Shown here in pieces: positions 63,502-64,000 of a DNA stretch of 64,000 bases. Position 1 is the first letter of the stretch. Each line of letters begins with the position of its first letter. The notes under the pieces were generated by a model. It did no database searches, was not told the origin of the DNA, and worked only from the letters and a program-made list of their open reading frames with translations. Position numbers and translations under genes: made by a program. Source of the stretch: Prevotella koreensis (GTDB taxonomy: Bacteria; Bacteroidota; Bacteroidia; Bacteroidales; Bacteroidaceae); NCBI RefSeq assembly GCF_003977605.1, contig NZ_RYYU01000001.1:920564-984563 (forward strand). The letters are read 5' to 3'.

Positions 63502-64000
63502 CTGCCTTGATTTTTCTACATATACAGGCAGTGCTTCCGGCTTATTCTCAAAAAAACAATATGCCGTAAGTGCAGAACATAAGTTCATGATAAAGTTATG
63601 TATGGAACGGTGTCGTGAATGTACAAGGTTTGCTTTGTTCTTTAGAAGTTCATTAATGCATTCGATGATATATCTTTTTCTTAGCATAATCTTGTCCCAT
63701 ATAGGCATAAGTTTATTCTTCATTCTTGCTTTAAGTCCATGCACAAGTTGAATACCTTGACTGAACAGATTCTCGAAAAGTTCCTGTTTGATGTATCCTC
63801 TGTCAGCAAATACCTTTCCGTAGAGAACCTTTGCAAATACCGTCCACACTCTGCTATCCCTGTCATCTGCGTTTGCTCCTGTAAGACAGAATGTTATCAC
63901 TTCACCGGAATCATTGCAGAGCAGATGCAGTTTGAATCCATGGCACCAACCCATGGTACCCTTTCCACTCTTGGCGAAACCTGCAAAGACCTTGTTAAAG
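63481..64000 (-). CDS. IS982-type transposase, C-terminal part (runs off the right edge)
   Basis: About 172 codons are visible. From the edge the frame reads FAGFAKSGKGTMGWCHGFKLHLL, then ITFCLTGANADDRDS and FADRGYIKQELFENLF, the DDE-type core typical of IS982 (K-G-T-M-G-W-x-x-G-F-K; ADRGY). The stop is at 63481-63483, immediately beside the truncated ISL3-type gene, so this element most likely inserted there. The N-terminal part lies outside the window. Confidence 0.85.
   Translation of the reverse strand, partial: FNKVFAGFAKSGKGTMGWCHGFKLHLLCNDSGEVITFCLTGANADDRDSRVWTVFAKVLYGKVFADRGYIKQELFENLFSQGIQLVHGLKARMKNKLMPIWDKIMLRKRYIIECINELLKNKANLVHSRHRSIHNFIMNLCSALTAYCFFENKPEALPVYVEKSRQLELFKY

Overview
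The window comes from a Bacteroidota chromosome, most likely Bacteroidales and probably Prevotellaceae. The evidence is recurrent TAnnTTTG promoter elements, lipoprotein and outer-membrane families typical of the phylum, a type IX secretion-like C-terminal tail, an LptC/PpiD/GldE-like envelope cluster, and IS families seen in Bacteroides and Prevotella. It is ordinary chromosome rather than plasmid or phage. The genes are mostly housekeeping and cell-envelope genes, with one complete IS near 12-14 kb and a nest of broken IS elements at the right edge.

Layout. 1-3.5 kb: a minus-strand operon with a nucleotidyltransferase, an ATP-grasp-like protein, a CDP-alcohol phosphatidyltransferase, a HAD hydrolase and the start of a surface protein. 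It looks like a polar-lipid headgroup pathway. 4-11 kb: an rlmL-type methyltransferase overlapping a dipeptidyl peptidase IV, a long hairpin, a flavoprotein, a candidate small RNA and a ComM-type ATPase. 11-14 kb: an orphan polysaccharide-export lipoprotein and a complete IS3-family element. 13.8-20.2 kb: an envelope cluster (coaX, outer-membrane protein, lptC, CNNM/CorC-like protein, ppiD-like). 20.3-27.2 kb: a DUF4105 membrane protein, an alkaline-phosphatase-fold protein that has lost its active site, secA and a lone ABC ATPase. 27.3-35.3 kb: tilS, rlmI-like and a DEDDy exonuclease on the minus strand, then ftsK, a LolA-like protein and a DUF5687 membrane protein on the plus strand.

35.4-39.7 kb: GDP-L-fucose synthesis (manC, gmd, fcl) led by a secreted endonuclease I. 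39.8-49.4 kb: PBP1A, pyrB-pyrI, an MltF-like lytic transglycosylase, a C69 dipeptidase, an M23 peptidase and nadC. 49.5-53.3 kb: a small outer-membrane barrel, a CstA-family transporter and a GHL10-type glycosidase. 53.3-62.1 kb: a SpoU-type methyltransferase, lysS, gpsA, yraN, menE-like, fmt, a ClC channel and a Sua5-type protein. 62.3-64 kb: tRNA-Phe followed by an IS5-type remnant, an ISAon1/ISL3-type element and an IS982-type element nested in one another.

The strongest unexplained signal is a family of intergenic arrays built on a 9-bp core (AATTTCGCC / GGCGAAATT) repeated at exactly 22-bp steps and arranged with dyad symmetry. It occurs in four gaps (about 3.68, 35.35, 45.13 and 57.08 kb) with different flanking genes. 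Other points of note are the lipid-headgroup operon with off-consensus motifs, the catalytically dead phosphatase-fold protein next to secA, several genes whose start codon lies only 3-8 nt past the promoter core, and a 13-bp stem shared by an IS end and a terminator. All functions are read from sequence by eye; no database search was run.
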